In this document: positions 28,840 through 37,627 of the stretch, one piece after another
How positions within the stretch are numbered: position 1 is the first letter of the stretch
How the letters are laid out: the number at the start of each line of letters is the position of its first letter
Notes under the pieces: model-generated
What the model was told of the DNA's origin: nothing
The model's input: only the letters and a program-made list of their open reading frames with translations
Databases searched by the model: none
Program-made: the position numbers and the translations under genes
Assembly: GCA_023212695.1 (NCBI GenBank)
Contig: JALCCG010000030.1
Span: forward strand, 58,649 to 122,648
DNA: 64,000 bases
Source: Sporisorium sorghi
Taxonomy: Eukaryota; Basidiomycota; Ustilaginomycetes; Ustilaginales; Ustilaginaceae
Reading direction: 5' to 3'

Positions 28840-28876
28840 ATCATGTATATAGACTAGCATTGCAATCAAAGCTCGT
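28840..28876 (+). repeat. Direct repeat, right copy, flanking captured fragment
   Basis: Second copy of the 27924-27961 repeat. It overlaps the 3' end and stop codon of the transposase gene, which suggests the repeat derives from that end of the element. Confidence 0.85.
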
Positions 28877-30041
28877 TCTCCACGATGGTTTCCTCCTCCT
28901 CCTCTGCTAGCTCTGGTGAATTGACTCCACTTTGGTTGAGCCAAGGGTCTGGAAGTGGGTTGGTTTGCCTGATGTCGGCCCATGAGAAGTACTCCTCAAC
29001 ATCAGGAGGGTTGCAGTCCATGTGCTGGCTCGTCTGGTTGCCAACAATGCAGGTCTTGGCATTGTAGAGCAGGACACCAACCATGAACTCCTTCCCGACA
29101 GGGGTGAGACCTGTCTTCTGCTGGCACTTCATGTCAAAGTGTGGCCATTGACCCGGTATCTTGCCAATAGCCCACTCCACCTGCACATGGAATCGATTCA
29201 TTGTATCATTGAATATTGACTGATACAAGGAGACTATATTGCCATGAAACTTTGTGAGGATGGCTGCTGAGATGCCATAGGCCTGGTCGCTGTACAGGTA
29301 CATCTGCTGGCCGGCCTCATTCCTGGCATGCGACTCGGCCCACTCGGGAAGCCTGGACTTTGCTGGGATGTAGGCATCATGCTTGCGGCCCTCCTCAGGC
29401 TTCGAGCAGAAGATGAGCCTGCTTGGAACCAAAATGAACTGATACTTGAGACCGTGAAACTGCTTGTGGCCACTGTAGATGAGCTCCTGCTGCACCATCG
29501 GCCTCACAATCAGCCTGACGGTGCCGTCAATGGCACCCCAGATCCAAGGGATGCCGAACTTGCACTCAATGGTGGCGGCATAGTACTCAAGCTTCCGGGC
29601 TGAGACCAGACAATGACGAGAGCTCTGCACATCCAACAAGTGTTTCCATTGCTTGTAGATGACATCGATGAGCTTCCTGACTGTGTGTGAGATCTGACTG
29701 TGTGACCAGCCATAGTTGCCTTCAAGTGTTCGCTGCGTTTGGCCTCGAAGGTAGGCACAGAGCATGAAGAAGGCAACCTTTGACTCAACACAGTCTTGCA
29801 CATGCATACGAATCACAGGTGGGAGCTTCAATGCATCGTGTATCTTGTTGAATTGCTGGCTTGTGAAGCTGGTATCGGCCCAAAAGTGAGTCTCGTCGAG
29901 CTGAGCTTGTAGATGCCTGAACGGCTGTGGATGCAGGTTGGTACAAGGGCTCCACTCCGAGGTGGCGACCAGGAGCATAGCATTGGTTATATGATCAAGA
30001 AACTGCAATTTGATGGTATCAAGGTGCATATCAACCTGCAT
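28866..30041 (-). CDS. PIF/Harbinger DDE transposase
   Basis: 391 aa from the ATG at 30041; the frame is open upstream to about 30194 but without an ATG, so an extra 5' exon is possible. The DDE_Tnp_4 layout is clear. HTH-like N-terminal part: RTLEGNYGWSHSQISHTVRK. First Asp in WGAIDGTVRL, second Asp in YLYSDQAYGI, catalytic Glu in HVQVEWAIGKIPGQW. The family-typical FHGLKYQFILVPSR and NDTMNRFHVQ segments are present. All three catalytic acidic residues are intact. Nuclear; cuts and joins transposon ends together with the SANT-like protein. The stop codon lies within the right-hand direct repeat. Confidence 0.88.
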   Translation of the reverse strand: MQVDMHLDTIKLQFLDHITNAMLLVATSEWSPCTNLHPQPFRHLQAQLDETHFWADTSFTSQQFNKIHDALKLPPVIRMHVQDCVESKVAFFMLCAYLRGQTQRTLEGNYGWSHSQISHTVRKLIDVIYKQWKHLLDVQSSRHCLVSARKLEYYAATIECKFGIPWIWGAIDGTVRLIVRPMVQQELIYSGHKQFHGLKYQFILVPSRLIFCSKPEEGRKHDAYIPAKSRLPEWAESHARNEAGQQMYLYSDQAYGISAAILTKFHGNIVSLYQSIFNDTMNRFHVQVEWAIGKIPGQWPHFDMKCQQKTGLTPVGKEFMVGVLLYNAKTCIVGNQTSQHMDCNPPDVEEYFSWADIRQTNPLPDPWLNQSGVNSPELAEEEEETIVENEL

Positions 30042-30298
30042 AATCGTGTTGAGAAGGCTCAGTTTGGCAATGGAGCTTCGGAATGAGCTGGACTTTAAGG
30101 TTTCTGGGATGGTGGGACAGGTGGGATGGGTCAGGATATGATGGTAGTACTCACACCAGGCCCTCAATGACAACGAAACACACCACTTTGACACTTGCTT
30201 TGCTCAATGTAGACTCTACTCACACTCACACTCATGCTTAGTAATTCAAACAAGCTCATCATCTGTTACATTGCCTAATGCTACATACAAAAGTAATC

Positions 30299-30404
30299 GA
30301 GCTGGGCACCTAGCTCGTCGACACAGTTCCCTGCTTCAAGGAGCACTGCAAATTGACAAGCCGGGTCAGAGCGATCGCGCTAGGACGAGCTGGGTACCCG
30401 GCTC
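30299..30404. repeat. Right subterminal palindromes
   Basis: GAGCTGGGCACCTAGCTC (30299-30316) and GAGCTGGGTACCCGGCTC (30387-30404), mirroring the left-end palindromes. Confidence 0.65.
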
Positions 30405-30510
30405 GTCGCCCAAAACCTATCTATTTGCAACTCCACACCAGTACATCGAAAACAGATGCTTTGAATTTGCGAAAAAACAAAATTCAACTGCACAGCAGTA
30501 CATGTATTTT

Positions 30511-30558
30511 GGCCCACAAGTACACCTGTCCCATAAGTACTGTACACCAACCACGTTA
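30511..30558 (-). repeat. Right terminal inverted repeat
   Basis: Starts GGCCCACAAGTACACC and ends CACCAACCACGTTA; reverse complement of the left end with short indels. Confidence 0.8.
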
Positions 30559-31261
30559 TCGTGCTTGCAGTGGTTCGCTTGGCAAGTCATCCTCTTAGCG
30601 CGGTCCTCCGTCTGACCATCAAGTAGGGCCAGCTGTCCTCAACCATGAACGACAGTCGGTTATCAGGAATCTACTTCAAGCCGCAAGTATCAATATGAGG
30701 AGCCCGCAAACGTAAGAAGCCAGATGGAGAGGATCCAGACCTTAAAATCAAAGGTGGCTGGCTCAGGACAGTCTGGTGACATCCCACCTCCGCGTCGCAC
30801 AAGCGTCGATGATGAAGAAATGAGTCAGCGTTGAGGCTGAAGCTGTGGGGCGTGAGAACTTGAACAGAACAGGCTCCCATCCCGTTGCTAGCGGGCTCAA
30901 CGAGCTTCAAGACCAACCACAGATGAAGATGCAAACAAACTTGGGCGTAGAAATGCTGCGATCGTACTTCTGTGAGCGGCGTCCCTTCTTCGAATGATGA
31001 CGATGGGAAGCTTCAATGATGACGGTGGGAAGAGGTGTATGCGACGAACACGCTGTAAGGTCACAAGGCCTAGATGAATGCGGCTTGAGACAATGGTTGG
31101 GTCAGTCGGCCTCTGTGATCACAGACGGCCTCGATCTCTCGCACGAGCTGAAATGAAGGGATGTCCACAATGATGTACTGTATTTCTGACGCTACGATTG
31201 AAGCCAATCTATGTGAAAATCACAGCGAAGGGGCGAATTCTTAGTACTTGCAAGCAGAGGG
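30559..31261. other. Intergenic between E11 and the transposon
   Basis: By position this is the former upstream region of E10, now 4.5 kb away from it, plus the E11 3' flank. No gene recognised. Confidence 0.45.
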
Positions 31262-32257
31262 TCACACATCCTGCAAACGCTCTCCCGGAGCGGGACGAAC
31301 CAGGTAGAACTTCTCGACGTACCCGTGTTTCCGGCTCTGTCGCAACATTTTCCACTCTGGAACAATGTCTAGCACCTCTGTGCCTTGATAGGTGTCCTTG
31401 AGGCTCCTATAGCTCGTTTCTGTTATATGGAAGGCACCGAGTAGCGCCAGTTTGGAACCTTGTTGCGCCGTGCTCCAGAACGTCACAGTGCCGGCTACCT
31501 TACCTTGCCCGAAGGCGCGGAAATTGTGATATCGAGTGAGTAGCTCGATAGGCTGTTGAATGCCGGCTGCAGTCAACCAATCAGCTGGGATCGGCAGCTT
31601 GTACATTTGTCCTCGAAAAACGAAGAGTTTTGGCTCTTTAAGGAGCTTGGTGGCAGCTTCATCAGAAAGCTCGCGCTCCGCAAACTCAACATTCCTTTTG
31701 TGATTGGGCAGCCCAGCGATCATTCGCTCATATACGCTGCCAAGCCACGGGGAACGAATGTGGGTGCGCTCGGAAGGCAGGATGTAGGCATTTTCTGAGA
31801 CTCTTTGCCGGGTTGGAAAGTCCAAGTCGAGAAGAGGCATGTTGATGGCGGACTCGGCGGGCTGGATTGGAAGCGAGTGTCCTGCAGTGGCATAATCGTG
31901 AGCGGAGGATGCAGCAGAGGACTGTCCAAGCAAAACGAACGCTGATGTACGAGAGTGGGAAAAAGTGCTGCTGGTGGCAAGGGTAGGGAATCCAAGAGGC
32001 GGTGCAGTGTTAGCGCCATACCCTGGGACCACGAGGTTTGTGGAAGGCTGATGATGATGGTCCCAGTATCTGTTGAAAGCGGGAGGATGCTGAACATGAT
32101 CCCAGTCTCTGCCCAGGCTGAGCGCGGTAGATACAGCGTCCGGAGCATGCTCTTCGACAACGTTGATGACTGGCCGAAGGGGTGGTCCTGCCGGAGACGC
32201 GTGCCCCTGGATGGCGGCCAGCCCCACTTGAGCTGCGATCAGAAGCAGGAGCCGCAT
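31262..32257 (-). CDS. E11: secreted array protein, single-domain form
   Basis: 331 aa from the ATG at 32257 (MRLLLLIAAQVGLAAIQGHASP); an ATG two codons upstream (32263) is equally possible, and longer readings lack a signal peptide at the N-terminus. The mature N-terminus PAGPPLRPVINVVEEHAPDAVSTAL aligns with E9 and E10. Linker of about 100 residues. Domain: LPSERTHIRSPWLGSVYERM, KLLKEPKLFVFRGQMY, IPADWLTAAGIQQPIELLTRYH, TVTFWSTAQQGSKLALLGAFHI. This is the cleanest single-domain copy, useful as a reference for the family. A CATAAA-type box lies about 80 nt upstream. Unknown function. Confidence 0.86.
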   Translation of the reverse strand: MRLLLLIAAQVGLAAIQGHASPAGPPLRPVINVVEEHAPDAVSTALSLGRDWDHVQHPPAFNRYWDHHHQPSTNLVVPGYGANTAPPLGFPTLATSSTFSHSRTSAFVLLGQSSAASSAHDYATAGHSLPIQPAESAINMPLLDLDFPTRQRVSENAYILPSERTHIRSPWLGSVYERMIAGLPNHKRNVEFAERELSDEAATKLLKEPKLFVFRGQMYKLPIPADWLTAAGIQQPIELLTRYHNFRAFGQGKVAGTVTFWSTAQQGSKLALLGAFHITETSYRSLKDTYQGTEVLDIVPEWKMLRQSRKHGYVEKFYLVRPAPGERLQDV

Positions 32258-32263
32258 GATCAT

Positions 32264-33025
32264 ACGGCCAATGAAGACGAAGTAGAGGTGAGAAGATATG
32301 GGAGAATGACTCATGAACGGTTTATTCGCAACTCTCTTTATGCGCCTATCGTCCTTAGGGACTCGGTTTCGTGAGTTGTTGGAGGCTCCCGGCTGCATCC
32401 TTTTGAACAGCAGCTCAGCGGGTCTTTTATGAAGCACAATCATCGATGATCGATAAGTAACCACCACAAATGCAACGGGTGTTGACTGGTGGAGATGATT
32501 CCAACGGAAATGCATGCAGCAGGTCAGATCGGCTGCACTGTTCGTGGGACCGACGGCCAACATTGCGTGCTTCTCGGTGGGTCAAGGTGCCGCTTCGTTC
32601 ACAAAGGACGGAAATCTAGCTACAGAGGTTGCGGATTTCAGCACGGCGCGGACAGCCTATCAGATGAGTTTGACGCGATGTAAATCAAACGACACTTCGA
32701 TGCAGCCGTTTGAGCGCAAGAGAGAGCTGACGAGAAAGATATCGACTGGCACGGAAACACAACGGAGCGAAACATCCTCACTCTCTCGCGAACGAGACAG
32801 GCTAACGAGCGGAGTGAGGCGAGCTCTCTGGTCTCAGACGCCGTTGCGAGGGTATGTGTTGAAGTCAATGCCAAAGACGAGTGTCTATCATTGGGGGTTG
32901 GGAGCATTGGGCCTGAAAGTTGCATCAGTGAACAGCAAAGGAAGGGGAGATGAGGGGATCACACATTGACGAAAGAGTTGCAAGGGGAAGGCGATCTTCT
33001 GAATCAATGTCGTCAGCGTCGACAT
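32264..33025. other. Intergenic between small secreted pseudogene and E11
   Basis: E11 promoter side. Nothing else supported. Confidence 0.45.
32337..32342 (-). promoter_or_regulatory. TATA-like box of E11
   Basis: CATAAA on the minus strand, 80-85 nt upstream of the chosen E11 ATG. Confidence 0.45.
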
Positions 33026-33639
33026 TCAAGGAGCCGTATGACAGGTCACATCCATGGTGGTGTTGTCCAGCGAGCACTGGGAGTCGTCCAAATGCCAAGC
33101 CATGCGGTCGACCCAGACATCGTCTTCGCTGTAAAACTGACTGTCTGGGCCTGCCATGTAGAGGCAATCCCAGCTGTACGTTTAACGACAAGAGTCTTTG
33201 AAGATCAGCTTTCCACTCTCGCACGTTTATAGGGGTCGAGGAGCGATGCTTACTTGCGGACTTTGTTGTAGAAAGCTTTCTTAAAGAGACTCGTATGGCA
33301 GAGCTGACCTTGTCGTAGTCCTTGACCCACCACGGTCCTTGAATGCAGATGGCGGCCGACACGTTGGCCGGCCTGTTCGACCACATGATTTCGACGTTGT
33401 CCCTACCGAACTGCTCCATAGATGGGAGTTTCAGGCCAGTTCCAATCGGAAAAGGTCCACATCCAGAACCAGAAGTTGCCGCCAGATGTACTGAAGCTCT
33501 TGTCGCGAGAGCTGCCTGTGCGAATTCGAGGACTGCTGCTGGGGGTAGGCCGTTTCTTCTTCTTCTTGCCTTGCACGGAGACAGCAATCAGAAAAGAGAG
33601 AGAGACGACCAGGATAGCTAGAGTCTTGAAAGAACGCAT
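33026..33639 (-). pseudogene. S1: frameshifted small secreted protein
   Basis: Paralogue of the intact gene S2. ATG at 33639; signal peptide MRSFKTLAILVVSLSFLIAVSVQG, then KKKKK. The frame runs to WPETPI and then hits a stop. Homology to S2 continues two bases out of phase (SMEQFGRDNVEIMWSN, SAAICIQGPWWVKDYD) and returns to the original frame near 33290 (LFKKAFYNKVR). A GTAAGC donor (33253) and ACAG acceptor (33174) match the S2 intron position. Exon 2 (33173-33026) is intact: WDCLYMAGPDSQFYSEDDV and MDNT-like TTMDVTCHTAP. Two compensating indels make it non-functional as assembled, unless they are sequencing errors. Confidence 0.68.
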
Positions 33640-34075
33640 GATCACGATCGCGGGGATTTTGAGATTAGGTGTCGGATGCGGACGAGAAAGCCTTGAAAGG
33701 AAGATTATGCAGTAGTTAGGAAACGGAGGACGGAGGACGACGATCTAGGAAACTACTGTAGGTCCCCCTTTTTGAGGAATCAACTTCACACTGAACGCAG
33801 TGCTCCCACACGAACACAATCGGTTCTCAGCCCATCGCTTCGCATCGTTGCGGGCTGCCAGCCCATCGCTTGACATTGTTCTCATGCATGCGGCGTCCTG
33901 TCTCGTCTCCCACCCGATCCACCAGATGGTAAGGAGGAGCAATACCTCAGCTATCTCTTTAAGGTCGATGCAGCCCATGCAAACAAACACTTCAATTTCA
34001 CAATCCCCACTGTAGCATGTCTAAAAGGTAGACACAAAGACGGTCGACGCATTACAAGCCTTGGCGTCGAGGAGG
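33640..34075. other. Intergenic between S2 and S1
   Basis: S1 promoter side and S2 3' flank. It contains a short direct repeat of CCCATCGCTT (near 33831 and 33862). No gene seen. Confidence 0.4.
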
Positions 34076-34708
34076 TCAGGGTGCAGCAAAGCAGGTGACG
34101 TCCATGGTAGTGTTGTCCATCGAGCACTTGGTTTCGTCCAAGCGGACGGCCATGCGATCGGACTGGACGTCGTCCTCGCTATAAAATTGGTTGTCGGGAC
34201 CGGCGATGTAGAGGCAGTCCCAGCTGTAAGCGCCCACGAATGAATCAACAACAGAATGTCAGCTCTCTCTCTCTCTCTTCACACGTCCTTCCTGCGCCGT
34301 CTCAAAGATGCCGCGAAGCCGAACTCACTTGCGCACCTCGCACGTGGTGAACCAGCCGAGCCAGGTCTTCTTGAAGTACGACGTCCGAATCGTCGCACTG
34401 ATCAGATCGTAGTTTTTGACAGACCAGGCTCCTTGAATGCAGATGGCGGCCGACATGTTGTCCTGCTTGTTGACCCACATGATGTCGGCAGTCTGCTTGC
34501 CAAACTCCTCCATGGAGTAGGGTGTGTCGGGCCAGCTGAGTTGATTGAATACGTAGGCATAAAAGTAGAAGTCGCTCATGCCGGAGCGCCTTGAAGAAGC
34601 ACTGAATCCCGACGAGCTTTTTTTCTTCTTCTTTTTGCCTTGCGCGCAGATGGCGATGAGGACGGAGACGGATACGATGAGGACCGCAAGGGTTCTGAAC
34701 GAACGCAT
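34076..34708 (-). CDS. S2: small secreted protein with post-signal lysine run
   Basis: 175 aa from two exons: 34708-34329 and 34223-34076, joined across a 105-nt intron (GTGAGT donor, TTACAG acceptor) that restores the frame as ...CEVRN-WDC. Signal peptide MRSFRTLAVLIVSVSVLIAICAQG, then KKKKKK. The mature part has WPDTPYSMEEFGKQTADIMW, NMSAAICIQGAWSVKNYD, WDCLYIAGPDNQFYSEDDV and NTTMDVTCFAAP; four or five cysteines (CIQG, TTCE, WDCL, KCSM, VTCF) could form disulfides. The size and cysteine layout recall smut small secreted effectors such as the mig1 type, but I cannot confirm homology. The lysine run may be a KEX-like or charge-based feature (inference). Confidence 0.75.
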
Positions 34709-35088
34709 GATGAGGATAAGGCGAGGAAGGTTCTAAGGGTGCGAGCAGCTGAGAAGAGGTTTTCGAGATAGAGAGAAAATGGTCGAGCGTGGGAAGACCT
34801 GGAAACAGGTGAGAAGCACCCGTCACCGTCGTCTTTTATCTGGATACGGCACCCACCGATCCCACGCAAGTTCATGTCGCTCTCGGCACGTGACCGTCAG
34901 GGGGTTGCAATGTCGCATCCACTTCATCAAGGCCGCCATTCGTGCCCACCGTACACAATAGACGCAATCATGCCGATCCCACCCTCACAAATCCACACCG
35001 GCAGCCGCATCCGCATCCGGAAGGCAGGCGGAAAGACACTCACACGTTACAAGCCCTGCTATGCTACACTACAGACGCAAAGCGACGC
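34709..35088. other. Intergenic between SRP101 and S2
   Basis: S2 promoter side, with an AGATAAAAG box about 120 nt upstream of its ATG, and the SRP101 3' flank. It marks the border between accessory and housekeeping sequence. Confidence 0.45.
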
Positions 35089-37206
35089 TCAATTCTTGAG
35101 CAGAGCATTGACCACATGATGGACCCTCAGCTGGCGAAGGTCGGTATACGTCTGCCCCGTGCCCAAGAAGTAGATGGGCAAACCGGTGGCGGAAGTGGTG
35201 GTGAGAGCAGTGCCCACCTTGTCGTCAACCGTGTCCCACTTGGTGAGCAGGCTACCGTCGAGACCGCGCGGGTTGCTGACCCCACTGAAATCCTTCATGG
35301 CGCCGTCGAACTTGGTGATCTGGTCGACCGCCTCGTTGCCCACCAGCGCTTCGCCAACAAAGATGATCTTGTCCGGGCGGTTGACGGCAACGAGCTTGGC
35401 AAGGGCCCTCATGAGCGGCTCGTTGTCCTGCATTCGACCGGCCGTGTCGATGAGCACCACATCGAAGCCCTCCGCCTTGGCGTATGACAGCGCGTCCTTG
35501 GCGATGCCGGCAGCGTCTTTGCCATAACCACGCTCGTAGAGCTCGATGCGACCCTTTTGCTCGTCGAGCGCAATACCGTCGACGCGCAATTGGCCCAAGT
35601 TGCGGACATGCACGCGCAGCTGCTCGACGGCACCGGCTCGGAACGTGTCGCAAGCAGCGATGAGCACGCGAAGTCGGTTCTGGAGAAGCCAGAAGCACAC
35701 CTTGGCCAGGTTGGTGGATTTGCCGACGCCATTGACACCGACAAAGCAGATCGAGTAAGGGTCGGGCTTGCTCGCCAGCTCTTTGTCCTTGGCAGTTGTA
35801 GCCAGTGCCAACGATGATGCAGCCGCCGCCCTTTGTCGCTTGGTGGCGATCTCGAGAAGGATGTCGGTGCTGGATTTGGGCGTGAGGATTCGCGTGATGG
35901 CTTCCTCGAGCGCCTTCTTGACTTCGAGCTTGACGGAACCAAAGCTTCCGAGGTTCTTTCCGACCAAGTTGCGCTCGACGCTGTCGCAGAGCCGTTGCGC
36001 GACATCAGCAGCGACATTCTTGCTCTGAAGATGCGAGGCCATGGCGGAGAGGGCAGGTGCGAGGTCTTCCTTGGTGAGCGTCTTGGCGCCGGTGAGCCTG
36101 GAGAAGAACGAGGCACCAGAGGATGAAGCAGATCCGATGCGGGAGAGGAAGCCGGCCGATTTGGCGGTGCCGTCCCGTGCTGCTGCGTCGGCGTCTGCTT
36201 CCTCATCTTCGTCTTCATCGTCATCGTCAACGTCTTCCTCTTCCAACACATCGGCAATCTCGTAGACACCGTCGGATCGCTTCTTGCCCATGCTCTTCTC
36301 GTCGATCCAGCTGTCAAGGCCAGCGCCGTCATGGTCGGTCTTTTCGGTGGCGCCGCTAAAGTCGAGGGCGGCCACCTGTTGGGCGCTTACGCTGCGGCTT
36401 CCGTCCCACTTGCGCATCTCCTTGGCAGCTTTCGGCTTCTTGCCTCCGGGCGATTCGGTGCCGCTGGCATGGCCAGGAGTGCCAGGAGCACTGCCGCCGT
36501 TGGAGGCCGAGATGGCGGAGGTGCTCTTCTTGCCGCGCACCACACGCCTGCCACCGGGACTGGCTTCGAGCTTAAGCCGACTTTTGAGGGCTTCAACACT
36601 CTTGGCAATGTCGGCAGAGTCCTTGACGTCCTTTGTGGAGCTGGGCGTGTTGTGGCCGCTCTCCTTGTCGGAGCCTGCTGCAATCTGTGCTTGATTGGTT
36701 GCGCCCTTCTTTTCGCCAAGTACGCCCTTTCGCTTGGACTGTGCGGCTGCTTTCTCGAGGTTCCTGAGCGTCTTGGTGAAGATGTCATCCCATTCCTTGA
36801 GTGCAGCTGCGAATTCGAGCCGCGCGCTTTCGGACAGTGTGGCAGCTTTGGATGTGCCCGAAGAAATGGCACTCTTGGATGCGAGAGCTAGCTTCTGCAC
36901 AAAGGGTGCAAAGAGATCGGTGAAGAGGGAGCGGATGGTGTCGAGCAGCTCATCGATGTACGAGAGTTGGAGAATACGCTGGTATACGACGACAAAGGTG
37001 AGATCAAGCTCGTTGGCAAATGTCCATCGAAGTGTATATCCGTCCTTGTCGAATTTTTGATCGGCTGTGCGCTGTTCGAGGAAAGCCTGCTTGATGATCG
37101 CGTTGACCGGGTTGGCAGATGCATCGGCGCTGTTGAGCGCTGGACTGAAGGTCTTGGACCAAAGGACGAAGCCATTCTTCGTGAAGATGGTGAAATGGTC
37201 CAGCAT
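35089..37206 (-). CDS. SRP101: Signal recognition particle receptor subunit alpha
   Basis: 705 aa, single exon, ATG at 37206. GTPase that docks SRP-ribosome complexes at the ER membrane through SR-beta. The N-terminal SRX (longin-like) domain begins MLDHFTIFTKNGFVLWSKTF. A charged, low-complexity linker with a DVDDDDEDEDEEAD run follows. The NG GTPase domain has G1 GVNGVGKSTNLAKV (about residue 490), the DTFRAGAVEQL insertion-box motif, G3 DTAGRMQDNEPLM, and the closing block GLPIYFLGTGQTYTDLRQL. Length fits fungal homologues (about 620-720). Divergent from GPN3 across a 0.4-kb shared promoter region. Confidence 0.96.
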   Translation of the reverse strand: MLDHFTIFTKNGFVLWSKTFSPALNSADASANPVNAIIKQAFLEQRTADQKFDKDGYTLRWTFANELDLTFVVVYQRILQLSYIDELLDTIRSLFTDLFAPFVQKLALASKSAISSGTSKAATLSESARLEFAAALKEWDDIFTKTLRNLEKAAAQSKRKGVLGEKKGATNQAQIAAGSDKESGHNTPSSTKDVKDSADIAKSVEALKSRLKLEASPGGRRVVRGKKSTSAISASNGGSAPGTPGHASGTESPGGKKPKAAKEMRKWDGSRSVSAQQVAALDFSGATEKTDHDGAGLDSWIDEKSMGKKRSDGVYEIADVLEEEDVDDDDEDEDEEADADAAARDGTAKSAGFLSRIGSASSSGASFFSRLTGAKTLTKEDLAPALSAMASHLQSKNVAADVAQRLCDSVERNLVGKNLGSFGSVKLEVKKALEEAITRILTPKSSTDILLEIATKRQRAAAASSLALATTAKDKELASKPDPYSICFVGVNGVGKSTNLAKVCFWLLQNRLRVLIAACDTFRAGAVEQLRVHVRNLGQLRVDGIALDEQKGRIELYERGYGKDAAGIAKDALSYAKAEGFDVVLIDTAGRMQDNEPLMRALAKLVAVNRPDKIIFVGEALVGNEAVDQITKFDGAMKDFSGVSNPRGLDGSLLTKWDTVDDKVGTALTTTSATGLPIYFLGTGQTYTDLRQLRVHHVVNALLKN

Positions 37207-37627
37207 GATGGGTAATGAGCTAGCGACAATGCTGATGTGATGAAGGAGACCGTGTCAAGTGATGATAGTGGGGCTAGGTGAAAAGATTGAGCTGCAATGG
37301 ACGTGGTCGGCGTCTATCGTCTCTGTGGAGAATGGAACCTCGAAAGTGATCTAGACCGAACATTCTCCGCACCGAACAACGGATCGTTATCGAGCCACAC
37401 TCTCGCCCGATTTGAGACACCTTTTTCCCTCCACAGTTTTGAATTTCCTCGGATCACGGCTGTCGACCTTTCTTACCCCCCTTTTTTTTTTTTTTGGGGG
37501 GGTCTTTCGTTCTTCTCGAAGGTTTCAACGTTGACCTCACCCTTTCTGCTCACTGCACTTGGCCCAAGGACGGCTCTCGACACCATAGCGAACTTGATCG
37601 TAGTCAACAACATCAGATCGAGCCACG
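37207..37627. promoter_or_regulatory. Divergent promoter region SRP101/GPN3
   Basis: 421 bp between two divergent starts. A C4-T13-G7 tract lies at about 37477-37502. No other motif recognised. Confidence 0.55.

Larger units (their letters stand above)
26026..30558. mobile_element. PIF/Harbinger-type DNA transposon (about 4.5 kb)
   Basis: Bounded by imperfect terminal inverted repeats of about 45 bp: left 26026-26070 begins TAACGTGGTTGGTGTAC and ends ACTTGTGGGCC; right 30511-30558 is its reverse complement, with small indels. TTA is present at both edges, consistent with the 3-bp TTA/TWA target duplication typical of this superfamily, though the left side has one extra A. 18-bp palindromes repeat near both ends. 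Inside are two convergent genes, the usual PIF/Harbinger pair: a Myb/SANT-like DNA-binding protein (plus) and a DDE transposase (minus), with a decayed gene fragment between them. Both element genes look open, so activity may be recent. Confidence 0.8.
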
